Shown here: one piece after another, positions 17,227 to 26,346 of the stretch
Layout of the letters: each line of letters starts with the position of its first letter
Position numbering within the stretch: the first letter of the stretch is position 1
Source: a candidate division TA06 bacterium
Lineage (GTDB): Bacteria > Edwardsbacteria > AC1 > EtOH8
NCBI GenBank assembly: GCA_016235665.1
Contig: JACRJI010000016.1
Span: 248,001-312,000, forward strand
Direction: 5' to 3'
DNA: 64,000 nucleotides
Notes under the pieces: generated by a model
What the model was told of the DNA's origin: nothing
Databases searched by the model: none
Seen by the model: only the letters and a program-made list of their open reading frames with translations
Translations under genes and position numbers: made by a program

Positions 17227-20200
17227 TCAGCTCACCTTGTGCCGGGTGTCCTTCAATCTCCGGCTGGAGGCCTGCTCCAGGCTTTTGTAGAAATACAGGT
17301 GCTCTCCCAAAAGGCTCTTGAAATCATCCTTGTGCAGCTGCAGCACCAGGCCCTGGCCCTGGGAGACCACGCTGGCGGTGCGGGGCATGTCCAACAGCAG
17401 GGCGATCTCCCCGAAATATTCGCCCGGGCCCAATGCGGCCACCTTGTTCTTCTGGCCCTCCCGCTCCACCCAGACCTCGAACTGCCCTTCCTTGATGATG
17501 TAAAAGCTGTCGCCCAGCTCGCCCTGGGCGATCACCGCCTCCCCCGGCTGGCAGCGCCTGGGGATCAGCCGGGAGGCGGCCATGGCCACCTGGGCCGGGG
17601 CGAATTCCGAGAACAATGGCAGCTTCACCAGGAAGCCCCGGTTCTCCAGCAGGCGGTCAATCCGTGGCCCCAGGTCCACCTTTTGGGACATCAGCAACTC
17701 GAAGTCGGCCCGCTCCAAAGTTAGCAGCGAACAGTCGGACACGGCACGGGCGGTGGCGGTGCGGGGGACCTTCTTGATCAGGGCGATCTCGCCGAAGTAG
17801 TCGCCCCGGGCCAGCAGGGCCGCGATCTGGGCCGGACCGCCGTCTTTCTGAATGGAGATCTCCACCTGCCCGGACTTGATGATGTAGAACTTGTCGCCCT
17901 CCTCGCCCTGCCGGATGATGGTCTCGCCGGCCTTGCGCCGGTCCTCCTTAAGCCGGGAGAAGAACACCTTGGCCTCCTCCTGTGAAAGCTCCCAGAACCG
18001 GGCCACACCAGTGATCACGTCCTGGGCATCCTTCTTCTCACGGGAGAGCTTTTTTAGGGTCAGGCCTTCGGACCAGTGGCAGCCGGACATCAGGTACTGC
18101 TGGGCGATCTCCCGCTCCTCCCAGTACAGGCTCTCGTAGGCGGTCTTGAAGGTGTTTTTGGCGAAATAGGACCCGGTGATCCGGGAGATGTAAAAATACA
18201 TCTCGTCCAGCAGGCCCTTGAAGGCCGGACTCCGTTCCAGTATCCCCCGGTCGCGCTCGAATCGCTCCTCGCTCTTGTCGCCGTATAATCTGATGGGCCA
18301 GCCTTTTTCAATCAGCACCAGGTTCAGGCGGTCGTCCATGGCCTTGGCCGAAGACTCGCCGAAGAAAGCGGCAAAATGGGTGCGGGATAGTTTGTATATC
18401 TTGACGGCGGCCTGGCGCATCCGGCGCCGCTCGGAGTCGGCCGCTTCAAAAGTGGAGGTCTCGGGCTGCCAGGAGGTGCCCTTGATAATCAGGTACAGCC
18501 ACAGCAGGGCCAAGGTCTGCATCAGGGCCGGGAAAAGATCCAGCCGGGCCGGCAGCCGCCAGACGGTCATCACATTCTGGCCCAGCAGTCCGGTCAGAAC
18601 GATCATCCAGAAATATTCCAGCGAAGATCCCTGGTTATTCCAGTAAAGCGACAGCACCATTAAAAAGGTTGACCAAAGCAGCATGATCCCCAGCGTCTGG
18701 GGCGGGGAAAATCCCGGGTTGACGGAGATCACCAGCATCATTAAGGCCCACAAAGCCCCCCACAGCCAGCGCTGCCATTGGCGCCACCGCCTGAGGCTGG
18801 AGTAGGAGAACTGGCTGAACCCGGCCAGGGCCAAGGCTCCGGACGATACCAGCCAGAGGTAGGGGTGAATGTTGGAAGTAAACGAGGCCAAGCCCATTTG
18901 CCAGAGCGAAGCCAGCAGCAGGCACCAGAAGACCAGGGAAAGATGGGACCCCCGGTAATAGGAATGGACCCGTAAGAACACCAGCAGGGCCATGGCCCCG
19001 AAGGGCAACATCAGCAGTATCCTGACCCAGGCCGGAAACAGGGAGATAAGCAGGGCTGCCGCACCAAAGAAGGCCAGCAGGCTCAGGGAAGCCAACAGCG
19101 GTTTCTGGCGCACCAGTTTTAAAAGGCCTTGCCAGGCCCCGGCGGCTATTTTAACGATATGTTTGCGCAGGGCCGCCAGCGCCCCCAGCAGGGCCAGTGC
19201 CAGGACCGCCGTCAGCCACCAGCGGGCCTGGCTGGTGGTGCCGCTTAGAAACTTATGCCAGATTCGGGCGGCCTGCAGCCGCCAGAAATACAGGGCGATG
19301 CCCAAGGCGAAAGCCGACCAGACATAGCTCCACAGCTTGAAACCGGCGTAGATCCTTTCCTCCCGGGTAAACGGTTCCCTGGATTTGAGCTTGGCCTTCA
19401 AGCCTTGCTTGATGAACTGGGCGGCCTTGGTCTTTAGCCCCGGCAGTTCCAGCCAGTCCACCAGCATGTAGTAACCGTCCAGTTCCAAACTGGGATTGAA
19501 GTTGGCGAAGACCGAGACGAAGGAAAGAAAGGCGAATTTGTAAAGCAGGGGGTTCAAAAAGAAGCCCGGCATCAGGACGGCTAAAAGGGAAGCCGCTCCG
19601 GCCAGGAAGGCCTGAGTATAGGGCCCCACCAGGGAGATGAACAACCGCTGGTCCTTGGGCAGCAGCCAGGCGTCGGTGGTGTCCACATAGAAGGCCGGAA
19701 AGCCCAGGTACAGGATGGTCCCCCCGCTGTTGACCTTCCGCTTGTAATGCTTGCAAGCCAGGGCGTGGGACATCTCGTGGGTGATCACCGCCAGATAGTT
19801 CAGCATAACCAGGATGATCAGCCCGGTCAGATAGGAGCCCGAGGATTTGAGCACACTGTACTGCCCGCCTTTGACCAGGACCCCAAAGGAGGCCAGGCCG
19901 GCCAGGATCATCATCCCGGAGATAATTTTTGCAGGCAGGGAGAAGAAATACTTGAAACCGCCCCGGTACAGGATACCGGTCAGATTATCAAAATTGGGGA
20001 TAGGCCACTGCCGCTGGGGAAGGTTCTTTATCAGGTCCAGTATCTTGACCAGCGGTTTTTGGTGACGGATCCTCTGGGCCAGGTTCTTGTAAAAGTTGGA
20101 AGGTTTTTGAACCAGGAACCCTCCGGCAAAAAGCTCCTGGTACAGGGTGCCGATCCGGGAGAAGGCCAGCGACCCGAATTTCCGAAAATAGTCCACCAGG

Positions 20201-20454
20201 ATTTCTTGAATGGTCTTCCGGCCGGTGAAGGATGAGTAAAGGAAGTAGTCTTTAAGCCCCAGCTTTATGTAACCGCTGCCCTCCGGGGCCTTGACCACAA
20301 AATATTCCTGGCCCTGGCGGTCGGCAAAGCAGGCCTCCTCGGCTCCCGGCTTTAGTTGAGGCTTCTGTTTGGAGAAATCCAAAGTGGCAACGAGCCGTTG
20401 CCAGATGGAAACGGTCTCTGTCCCGGTTGATGTGGATTGGTCGGGCATGGTCAC
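17227..20454 (-). CDS. PqqD-like + M50 zinc metalloprotease + two cyclic-nucleotide-binding domains (1,075 aa)
   Basis: A membrane protein with an unusual order. Residues about 40-120 form a PqqD-like winged helix (IKLGLKDYFLYSSFTGRKTI). Residues about 165-420 form an M50/S2P-type protease with HEMSH (H226, E227, H230) and LELDGYY (D325), both inside hydrophobic segments. More membrane helices run to about 660. A soluble linker then leads to two CNB domains at about 805-910 and 925-1045, each with an FGEIAL...PRTA phosphate-binding cassette. M50 proteins with PqqD-like heads accompany peptide export and RiPP systems; the CNB pair suggests cAMP- or cGMP-type control. Its GTG start (20452-20454) overlaps the nadD stop as GTGA, so translation is coupled; an ATG follows at codon 3. 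Substrate unknown. Confidence 0.87.
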   Translation of the reverse strand: MTMPDQSTSTGTETVSIWQRLVATLDFSKQKPQLKPGAEEACFADRQGQEYFVVKAPEGSGYIKLGLKDYFLYSSFTGRKTIQEILVDYFRKFGSLAFSRIGTLYQELFAGGFLVQKPSNFYKNLAQRIRHQKPLVKILDLIKNLPQRQWPIPNFDNLTGILYRGGFKYFFSLPAKIISGMMILAGLASFGVLVKGGQYSVLKSSGSYLTGLIILVMLNYLAVITHEMSHALACKHYKRKVNSGGTILYLGFPAFYVDTTDAWLLPKDQRLFISLVGPYTQAFLAGAASLLAVLMPGFFLNPLLYKFAFLSFVSVFANFNPSLELDGYYMLVDWLELPGLKTKAAQFIKQGLKAKLKSREPFTREERIYAGFKLWSYVWSAFALGIALYFWRLQAARIWHKFLSGTTSQARWWLTAVLALALLGALAALRKHIVKIAAGAWQGLLKLVRQKPLLASLSLLAFFGAAALLISLFPAWVRILLMLPFGAMALLVFLRVHSYYRGSHLSLVFWCLLLASLWQMGLASFTSNIHPYLWLVSSGALALAGFSQFSYSSLRRWRQWQRWLWGALWALMMLVISVNPGFSPPQTLGIMLLWSTFLMVLSLYWNNQGSSLEYFWMIVLTGLLGQNVMTVWRLPARLDLFPALMQTLALLWLYLIIKGTSWQPETSTFEAADSERRRMRQAAVKIYKLSRTHFAAFFGESSAKAMDDRLNLVLIEKGWPIRLYGDKSEERFERDRGILERSPAFKGLLDEMYFYISRITGSYFAKNTFKTAYESLYWEEREIAQQYLMSGCHWSEGLTLKKLSREKKDAQDVITGVARFWELSQEEAKVFFSRLKEDRRKAGETIIRQGEEGDKFYIIKSGQVEISIQKDGGPAQIAALLARGDYFGEIALIKKVPRTATARAVSDCSLLTLERADFELLMSQKVDLGPRIDRLLENRGFLVKLPLFSEFAPAQVAMAASRLIPRRCQPGEAVIAQGELGDSFYIIKEGQFEVWVEREGQKNKVAALGPGEYFGEIALLLDMPRTASVVSQGQGLVLQLHKDDFKSLLGEHLYFYKSLEQASSRRLKDTRHKVS

Positions 20455-21041
20455 TGATACAGTTTTTTGTTTTTGATGTAGCGGGCCGCAGATTCCGGCA
20501 CCAGATAGCGGATGGCTTGGGAGCGGCGGACCCTGTCCCGGATGGCGGTGGCGCTGATGTCGATCAGGCTGACCGGCAAAAACCGGAGCATCTTCCTCCA
20601 GCGGGGCTCCACTTCGTTCCGGGAAAAACCGGGGCGGCTCAGCACGCAGACCGTGGCCAGTTCAAAGAGTTTTTGCGGTTCCTTCCAGGTTGAAAGCAGG
20701 ACCGCCTGGTCCAGCCCCAAAAGCAAAAAAAGCCCGGCGGTCTTGTATTTTGACTTCAAGGCTTTTAAAGTGTTGACGGTATAGGACGCGCGCTTTGACC
20801 GTATTTCGATATCCGAGACGCTGAACAGCCGGTTGCCCCTGACCGCCAGGCGCACCATCTGATAACGATCCCTTGCCGGGGACAGTTTTTCTCCGCCCTT
20901 GTGGGGGGGCTGTCCGGCCGGGATGAAGATGACCCGGTCCAACCCCAGTATTTCCGCCGTCTGCTGGGCCACGATCAGGTGGCCCAGATGAATGGGATCA
21001 AAGGTCCCACCGAATATTCCTATACGCTTTGGTGTTGGCAT
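20451..21041 (-). CDS. nadD: Nicotinate-nucleotide adenylyltransferase
   Basis: NAD biosynthesis: adenylates nicotinate mononucleotide to deamido-NAD in the cytoplasm. The N-terminal GIFGGTFDPIHLGHL (residues 8-22) is the nucleotidyltransferase ATP-binding signature. FIPAGQPPHK follows near residue 40, and the C-terminal ISATAIRDRVR motif is also present. At 196 residues the length is normal. The stop overlaps the start of the PqqD/M50/CNB protein by 4 bp, an odd partner for nadD, which more often neighbours rsfS or obgE. Confidence 0.95.
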   Translation of the reverse strand: MPTPKRIGIFGGTFDPIHLGHLIVAQQTAEILGLDRVIFIPAGQPPHKGGEKLSPARDRYQMVRLAVRGNRLFSVSDIEIRSKRASYTVNTLKALKSKYKTAGLFLLLGLDQAVLLSTWKEPQKLFELATVCVLSRPGFSRNEVEPRWRKMLRFLPVSLIDISATAIRDRVRRSQAIRYLVPESAARYIKNKKLYQ

Positions 21042-21080
21042 TTGGTTTTAAATGACTGTATTAAGTTACAACGGGAATTC

Positions 21081-21171
21081 CTATCCACAGATTAACGCAG
21101 ATTATAATTAATCCTCCAATATTTAATTTTCCATAGATAAATCTGCGGAGATCTGCCGAATCTGCGGATAG
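21081..21171. repeat. Imperfect inverted repeat in the nadD-bamD spacer
   Basis: CTATCCACAGATTAACGCAG at the left end is mirrored by a related CTGCGGATAG-type end, with an extra 'atctgcggagatctgc' in between. Similar 'tctgcgttaatccgcg' wording recurs in spacers near 45.29 kb and 49.80 kb. It looks like a decayed dispersed palindromic repeat. No gene fits here. Confidence 0.5.
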
Positions 21172-21198
21172 AACGTCAGAGGCTTAAATCGCTTTCTG

Positions 21199-21909
21199 CT
21201 ATTTGCCCTGGCTGCTGTCGGCGGTGACCGGGGTGCTGTCCGGCAGGGCCGGCTGGACCTTTACCGCAGCCGGGATCTGGTCCAAAAGTTTCTTGGCCTC
21301 GCCTGCCCAGCGGGTCTGGGGATACTGGGTCATCAGGTTTTCCAGGTATAATTTGGCAGGGGCGTAACGCTTCATTTTAAAATATATCCGCCCGGCATCG
21401 AATTCCTTGTGGGCCAGCTTGTCCTCGATGTTGCCCTTAAGCTGGCGGGCTTCCGGGGCCCAGGTGGTGTCGGACAAATAGGTGAAATAGAGGTTCAGTG
21501 ACTGTCCGGCTTTGACCGTGGTCTCGCTCTGGTCCAGGGCGTAGCCCGGCGAGTCCTTGTAATAGCACAGGGCGATCTTGAACCGGGACTCGTCGTCGTA
21601 GCGGCAGGGCGAGTAGGTGTTCAGTATCTGCTGGAACTCGGCGATGGCTCCGGGATAATCGCGGGTCCTTAGATAGCACTCGGCCAGGAAGTAATTGGCG
21701 TCCAGGGCCAGCTTGCTGCCGGAATAGTTGAAGACCACGGCCTTGAAATCGTCCATGGCGTCCACGTATTTTTTGTTCTGGAAGAACTGCTGGCCCCGGG
21801 CGTAGTAGTCGTCGGCCTCCATTTTTTTCACCATAGCTTTTTTGCCCCCGCAGGAAACCAGGCCCAGGGACAGGATGATCAACATAATCGGTAATAAGTA
21901 TTTCTTCAT
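21199..21909 (-). CDS. bamD: Outer membrane assembly lipoprotein BamD-like
   Basis: TPR lipoprotein of the BAM complex that inserts beta-barrel proteins into the outer membrane. A lipoprotein signal ends GLVSC with the acylated Cys at residue 20. Residues about 35-215 contain consecutive TPR-type helices (DYYARGQQFFQNKKYVDAMD, DANYFLAECYLRTRDYPGAI, YFKMKRYAPAKLYLENL), the usual BamD/YfiO layout. At 236 residues the length is normal. AAGGAC precedes the ATG. This gene is strong evidence for a two-membrane cell. A generic TPR lipoprotein is the alternative. Confidence 0.85.
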   Translation of the reverse strand: MKKYLLPIMLIILSLGLVSCGGKKAMVKKMEADDYYARGQQFFQNKKYVDAMDDFKAVVFNYSGSKLALDANYFLAECYLRTRDYPGAIAEFQQILNTYSPCRYDDESRFKIALCYYKDSPGYALDQSETTVKAGQSLNLYFTYLSDTTWAPEARQLKGNIEDKLAHKEFDAGRIYFKMKRYAPAKLYLENLMTQYPQTRWAGEAKKLLDQIPAAVKVQPALPDSTPVTADSSQGK

Positions 21910-21993
21910 TTTGTCCTTTATATTTATTAGCTTTGTTTGGTTTTTCTAACTTTTCCAACGTTTCTAACCATTTCGAACATTTCAAACTTTGGA

Positions 21994-23532
21994 TCACTGT
22001 CCCCAGACGTTGCGGTCCAGGCTCCGGTACTGGATGGCCTCGGAAATGTGGGTGGCGCTGATGTCCCCCGCCCCGTCCAGGTCGGCGATGGTCCGTGAGA
22101 CCTTAAGTATCCGGTCGTAGGCCCGGGCCGAAAAACCGAATTTGCTGATGGCCGCCCTTAAAAGTTCTTCGGAGCCGGCGTCTATCCCGCAGTATTTGCG
22201 GATGTCCTTGGTCTGCATGTGGGCGTTGCAGTAGATGTGGCGCCGGCCCTGGTACCGGTCCAGCTGCAGCTGCCGGGCAATATCCACCCGCTTCTGGATC
22301 ACAGTTGAGGGCTCGCCCGGATCCTTCTGGGAAAGCTCCTGGTACTTAAGCGCCGGGACCTCGATGTGGATGTCTATCCGGTCCAGCAGCGGGCCCGAGA
22401 CCCGGGACAGGTACTTTTGGATGAACTGGGGGTTGCAGCTGCACTGGTGGCTGCTGTCGGTGTAGTAGCCGCAGGGGCAGGGGTTCATGGCCGCGGCCAG
22501 CATGAAGGAGGCGGGAAAGGTCAGCGACATGGCGGCCCGGGAAATGGTGACCTTGCCGTCCTCCAGGGGCTGGCGCATCACCTCCAGCACATTCTTGTTG
22601 AACTCCGGCAGCTCGTCCAGGAACAGCACCCCGTGATGGGCCAGCGAGACCTCGCCCGGACGGGGATGGGCTCCGCCGCCGATCAAGCCGGCGTCGCTGA
22701 TGGTGTGATGTGGCGAGCGGAAGGGCCGGGTGGCCACCAGGGCAGTGTGGGGCGGCATCAGGCCGGCCACGCTGTGGATCTTGGTGGTCTCCAGGGCCTC
22801 GTCCAAAGACATCTTGGGCAGGATGGTGGGAAAGCGGCGGGCCAGCATGGTCTTGCCCGAACCCGGCGGCCCGATCATCAGGATGTTGTGGCCCCCGGCC
22901 GCCGCCACCTCCAGCGCCCGTTTGACGTGGGCCTGGCCCTTGACGTCGGAAAAATCAACGTTGTATCTGGCCGACTCGGCGAACACCTGGCCCATGTCCA
23001 CCGTGAAAGGTTCTATCTGCAGCTGGCGGTTGAAGAAATCCACCGCCTGCCGCAGCGAGGACACCGGGTAGACCTCCACCCCGTCCACTATCCCGGCCTC
23101 CCGGGCGTTCTCCAGCGGCAGCATCAGGCCCTTCAGCCCGGCGGCCCGCACCGCCACCGCTATCGGCAAAGCCCCCTTGATGGGACGCAATGAACCGTCC
23201 AGCGAAAGCTCGCCCATCACCGCCACCTCGGCGAAGCGGCCGGGGTCCAGCTGCTGGTGGGCGGCCAGGATCCCCAGGGCTATGGGCAGATCAAAGGCCG
23301 AGCCTTCTTTCCTGATGTCGGCCGGGGCCAGGTTGACGGTGATCTTTTTTAAGGGGAACAAAAGCCCGGAGTTCTTGATGGCGCTCTCCACCCGCTCCCG
23401 CGATTCCTTGACCGCGCTGTCGGGAAGGCCCACCATGGCAAAGCCGGGCAGGTTGGAGCTGAGATCGGTCTCGATCTCCACCAAATAAGCGTCGATCCCC
23501 AGCACCGCCGAGGACAAAAGTTTTGAAAGCAT
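21994..23532 (-). CDS. YifB/ComM-family Mg-chelatase-like AAA+ ATPase
   Basis: A 512-residue AAA+ protein. The N-terminal ChlI-like domain ([39 protein letters not shown]) is followed by Walker A GPPGSGKT at 221-228 and Walker [12 protein letters not shown] central NPCPCGYY zinc-type motif and the C-terminal Mg-chelatase helical domain ([16 protein letters not shown]) complete it. The related ComM of competent bacteria drives branch migration during recombination of incoming DNA; the role here is inferred from the family. Start at the ATG 23530-23532, without a strong ribosome-binding site. Confidence 0.93.
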   Translation of the reverse strand: MLSKLLSSAVLGIDAYLVEIETDLSSNLPGFAMVGLPDSAVKESRERVESAIKNSGLLFPLKKITVNLAPADIRKEGSAFDLPIALGILAAHQQLDPGRFAEVAVMGELSLDGSLRPIKGALPIAVAVRAAGLKGLMLPLENAREAGIVDGVEVYPVSSLRQAVDFFNRQLQIEPFTVDMGQVFAESARYNVDFSDVKGQAHVKRALEVAAAGGHNILMIGPPGSGKTMLARRFPTILPKMSLDEALETTKIHSVAGLMPPHTALVATRPFRSPHHTISDAGLIGGGAHPRPGEVSLAHHGVLFLDELPEFNKNVLEVMRQPLEDGKVTISRAAMSLTFPASFMLAAAMNPCPCGYYTDSSHQCSCNPQFIQKYLSRVSGPLLDRIDIHIEVPALKYQELSQKDPGEPSTVIQKRVDIARQLQLDRYQGRRHIYCNAHMQTKDIRKYCGIDAGSEELLRAAISKFGFSARAYDRILKVSRTIADLDGAGDISATHISEAIQYRSLDRNVWGQ

Positions 23533-23587
23533 AATAAATATTGGTTGTATTCATTGTCCCTGCGCCAGATACGCAGGGGGTTATTAT

Positions 23588-24442
23588 TTAGCGATAAGTT
23601 TCCAAGAATTTAATGGTTGATTTTCTGTCTTTGAAAGTTGCCTCTATTCTGTCACCGGTATTGTACTTGATTATGATTTCATATTTAGCAATAGGCATTT
23701 TGTTATTGTCTTCTTGATACTTTTCGAGAAAAACAATTGCCTCTGTGACCGAGCTTGTTATTGCTTCTTGACCATGCAAGGGAAGAATAATAATACTCGC
23801 TACAAAACGCGAAACAGATTCTGTCAATACGTCGAAAAACCCTTTTACTTCCTTTTTGTTTAGACGAAGCAGTTCTTTGGCAACATCTTCTTTATTTTGC
23901 AGTTTATTCCAACTATCTATTTTCCTCTTAAACTCTTGTTCCGTGGTCTTTTCGTCAAAATTAGCATTGATGCCATACTTGCGAAAGGCTTTTACAACGG
24001 TATCGTAAGGGAAGTATAAAACACCAAATCCAAGTGATTTAAGTTGGGTCAATGCTCCCTGTGTAAAAACGCCTGCCAGGATTACGCCCATAAACGGAGA
24101 TGAATTTCTATACTTCTCGGAAAGTGGAATTATAGCACTTTGGATTTCTTGTGCTTTATTCCGTGAATGCTTGGTATATCTTCGCCAAGCTGATTCAATA
24201 AATGCAACTGGAATACCCACTCTGCTTTCCGTACCGCCACGTTCCAGCACAAAATCAAGATCGTGTTTGTTGCCTTTGCTGTCAATCCAAGTAACCTTTT
24301 TGCCCGGTCTTGCTTTTCTATCACCGCTCTTATCAAGATAAAGCTTGTTCAGCCTTGCGAATTTTGAAAGATGCGGTTGAATGGCTAATTCTAAAAGGTC
24401 GCCAATAATTTGGCCAAATTTATGAGAAAGTGATTCTGCCAT
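23588..24442 (-). CDS. Probable type II restriction endonuclease (284 aa)
   Basis: Lies 4 bp downstream of a DNA methyltransferase gene and has its own AAAGGA at the end of that gene. Residues about 55-100 look like a PD-(D/E)XK nuclease core: HDLDFVLERGG (D61/D63), then VGIPVAFIESAWRRYTKHSR with E83 and the helix carrying KAQEIQ. The expected core lysine after E83 is not obvious, so the exact active site is uncertain. The gene is AT-rich compared with the flanking housekeeping genes, as expected for a transferred restriction-modification unit. I cannot predict the recognition sequence. Confidence 0.75.
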   Translation of the reverse strand: MAESLSHKFGQIIGDLLELAIQPHLSKFARLNKLYLDKSGDRKARPGKKVTWIDSKGNKHDLDFVLERGGTESRVGIPVAFIESAWRRYTKHSRNKAQEIQSAIIPLSEKYRNSSPFMGVILAGVFTQGALTQLKSLGFGVLYFPYDTVVKAFRKYGINANFDEKTTEQEFKRKIDSWNKLQNKEDVAKELLRLNKKEVKGFFDVLTESVSRFVASIIILPLHGQEAITSSVTEAIVFLEKYQEDNNKMPIAKYEIIIKYNTGDRIEATFKDRKSTIKFLETYR

Positions 24443-24446
24443 ATTT

Positions 24447-25805
24447 TTATCCTTTAATCCAAAGCCTTCCCTCTTGCAAGGGAACGGTGTGTTTTCTATT
24501 TTTCCATTTTACGTTTCTGTCGCGTAGTTTTTCAAAGGAGTAACTGTCGAATCCAGCAGAGACAGCCAATTCTCCAAGCCATTTATCTACAGGCACGTAT
24601 ATCCCGTAAGGAGCGGAATCTCCAATCACAAAACACATTAAACAATTTTCATTTGTTACGCTACGCAACGAATGAAACACCTCTGCCAGATCTTTGAAAT
24701 AAGCCGCAATCATTAAATGATAATTTTTCTTTCCCCCGTGTTTCAGCCTTTCCAATTTGAGAGCTTCGTATACTTCGCTTAATTCTTCCTGAATTGGTTT
24801 CAATTTGCAATCCGAAAGAATACTCTCTATTTCATTTCCCAATTTTGAAACATGCTGCGTGCAAGCTCTCACCAAATGCTTTCTTACGTTTTCCTGCAAA
24901 TCGCACCAACCATTTATATCTCCCCAAAAAGTCATTTCCAGCCTTGTAGCGTCAGCATAGTCGTAATTGTTGGCGTAAGGAGGTGAGGTAATAACCAAAT
25001 CACCCCATCCCTTTGGTATGGATTTTATATCCCTGGCATCTTCATTGAATAATTTTGCGTGTTTTACGTTTTTGTTTTTATTTTGCAACCCCTTCATGTC
25101 AAAATACATTTCATTCACTTTGCTCTCATAAGCAACAAAGGGGTCTATTACTTTTGCTTTTGTTTTGTTGGGCTGAATGTATTGCCATTGAGCAGTTCCC
25201 ACCGGTGAAGTCGTTCGTAATATTGATGTAATAACAAACCAATTGAAATCTTTTATTTCTTTTTCTTGTTCTGTTTCCAGCCAAGTTTGTTTGAGGGCTT
25301 CTAATTTTTGAATAATATCAAGCGGATAGCAGCTCAATATGAGCTTCGGGAAATCCGTTTTATTTATTTTCTTTTTTTTCGCCTGATGCAAAAGCAGCAA
25401 AGCGGATTCTTTAAATTTTTCGGCGGGATAATTCCAAGCTAACTTAGTTTTTGCGATACGATATATGTAAGGGTGTGATTCCAAGCCCATAGATTCAACA
25501 TTTTCAAACTCACTTTCCAGCAAAACAGTCCCTGACCCCGCAAATGGGTCAATTACTCTTGTCCGGCCCTTTGATTTATGAAGTTCAATAAGTTGCTTTG
25601 CCCAGATTGCAGAAAAACCAGCTGTGTATCTATACCATTTGTGAATGGGCAAAACCATATTACCCGCAAAAGTAGCCGAATAGTTTTGCTCAATCTTAAT
25701 TTCTTGCGGGAATATTTCTAAAATATCGATTCCGTGATTAGTAGCATAATTGTGCCCAGAATGCTGCTGGCTTATCTCTGTTCTATTTTTCATGTGCTTA
25801 CTCAT
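24447..25805 (-). CDS. DNA methyltransferase of a type II restriction-modification system (452 aa)
   Basis: SAM-dependent DNA methylase. Motif I is DPFAGSGT at residues 86-93 and the catalytic motif IV is TSPPYANNYDYA near residue 275. TSPPY is typical of N4-cytosine or N6-adenine methylases, while the order (motif I before motif IV) is gamma-like. It pairs with the nuclease gene immediately downstream and protects host DNA from it. Composition is AT-rich, matching the nuclease and unlike yifB and yraN on each side. Start 25803-25805 lacks a strong ribosome-binding site; a second in-frame ATG lies four codons in. Confidence 0.87.
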   Translation of the reverse strand: MSKHMKNRTEISQQHSGHNYATNHGIDILEIFPQEIKIEQNYSATFAGNMVLPIHKWYRYTAGFSAIWAKQLIELHKSKGRTRVIDPFAGSGTVLLESEFENVESMGLESHPYIYRIAKTKLAWNYPAEKFKESALLLLHQAKKKKINKTDFPKLILSCYPLDIIQKLEALKQTWLETEQEKEIKDFNWFVITSILRTTSPVGTAQWQYIQPNKTKAKVIDPFVAYESKVNEMYFDMKGLQNKNKNVKHAKLFNEDARDIKSIPKGWGDLVITSPPYANNYDYADATRLEMTFWGDINGWCDLQENVRKHLVRACTQHVSKLGNEIESILSDCKLKPIQEELSEVYEALKLERLKHGGKKNYHLMIAAYFKDLAEVFHSLRSVTNENCLMCFVIGDSAPYGIYVPVDKWLGELAVSAGFDSYSFEKLRDRNVKWKNRKHTVPLQEGRLWIKG

Positions 25806-25845
25806 TCATCGTTATTATTGTTATCGTATTTTATCCATCAATGTC

Positions 25846-26217
25846 TCACAGCCTGAAGGCGTCCCGGAGGTGCTGGAGCTGGGGCGGGCCCCAGCCCAGC
25901 CTGACCCCGACCACGTCGAACCGGCAGTCCACCCGGCCGTACAGACCCTTTTGGTAGAGGTAGCACCTGGCCAGACGGCCCATCTGTTTCTGCTTATTCC
26001 TGGTGACGGCCTGAAGGGGGTGGCCGAAGTTGTCGTTGGTCCTGGTCTTGACCTCGATGAACACCAGGACACTTTGGTCGAAGGCGATGATGTCGATCTC
26101 GCCCTCCCGGCCCGGCCGCCAGTTGCGCTCGGCCAGCTTAAAACCCTGGGAAAGGAGATGCGACACCGCCAGTTCCTCCCCCTTTTTCCCCGCTTCATCT
26201 TTCGCGCTCATACTCAC
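25846..26217 (-). CDS. yraN: YraN family (UPF0102) putative endonuclease
   Basis: Small nuclease-fold protein of 123 residues. The family core is plain: GKKGEELAVSHLLSQGF, ERNWRPGREGEIDIIAFD, then FIEVKTRTNDNFG, giving the E...D...E-V-K resolvase-like active-site pattern. The biochemical role of the family is not settled. It is the last gene of the rpsP...rnhB-yraN cluster, a common bacterial order, here followed by the restriction-modification pair. Confidence 0.92.
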   Translation of the reverse strand: MSMSAKDEAGKKGEELAVSHLLSQGFKLAERNWRPGREGEIDIIAFDQSVLVFIEVKTRTNDNFGHPLQAVTRNKQKQMGRLARCYLYQKGLYGRVDCRFDVVGVRLGWGPPQLQHLRDAFRL

Positions 26218-26346
26218 ACATCTCTTAGATATTTACACAAACCTGTCATCCCGAGAGTCCATCCATGCCTGACAATTTGAGGGATGATATCGTCGCTCTT
26301 CGATCTGGCAGGCACGATGCCATTCTCAGAGTGACATCGACTGCAG

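Noticed and set aside
22366-23193. 275-aa plus-strand open frame
   Set aside because: Opposite yifB; Gly/His/Gln-rich shadow sequence.
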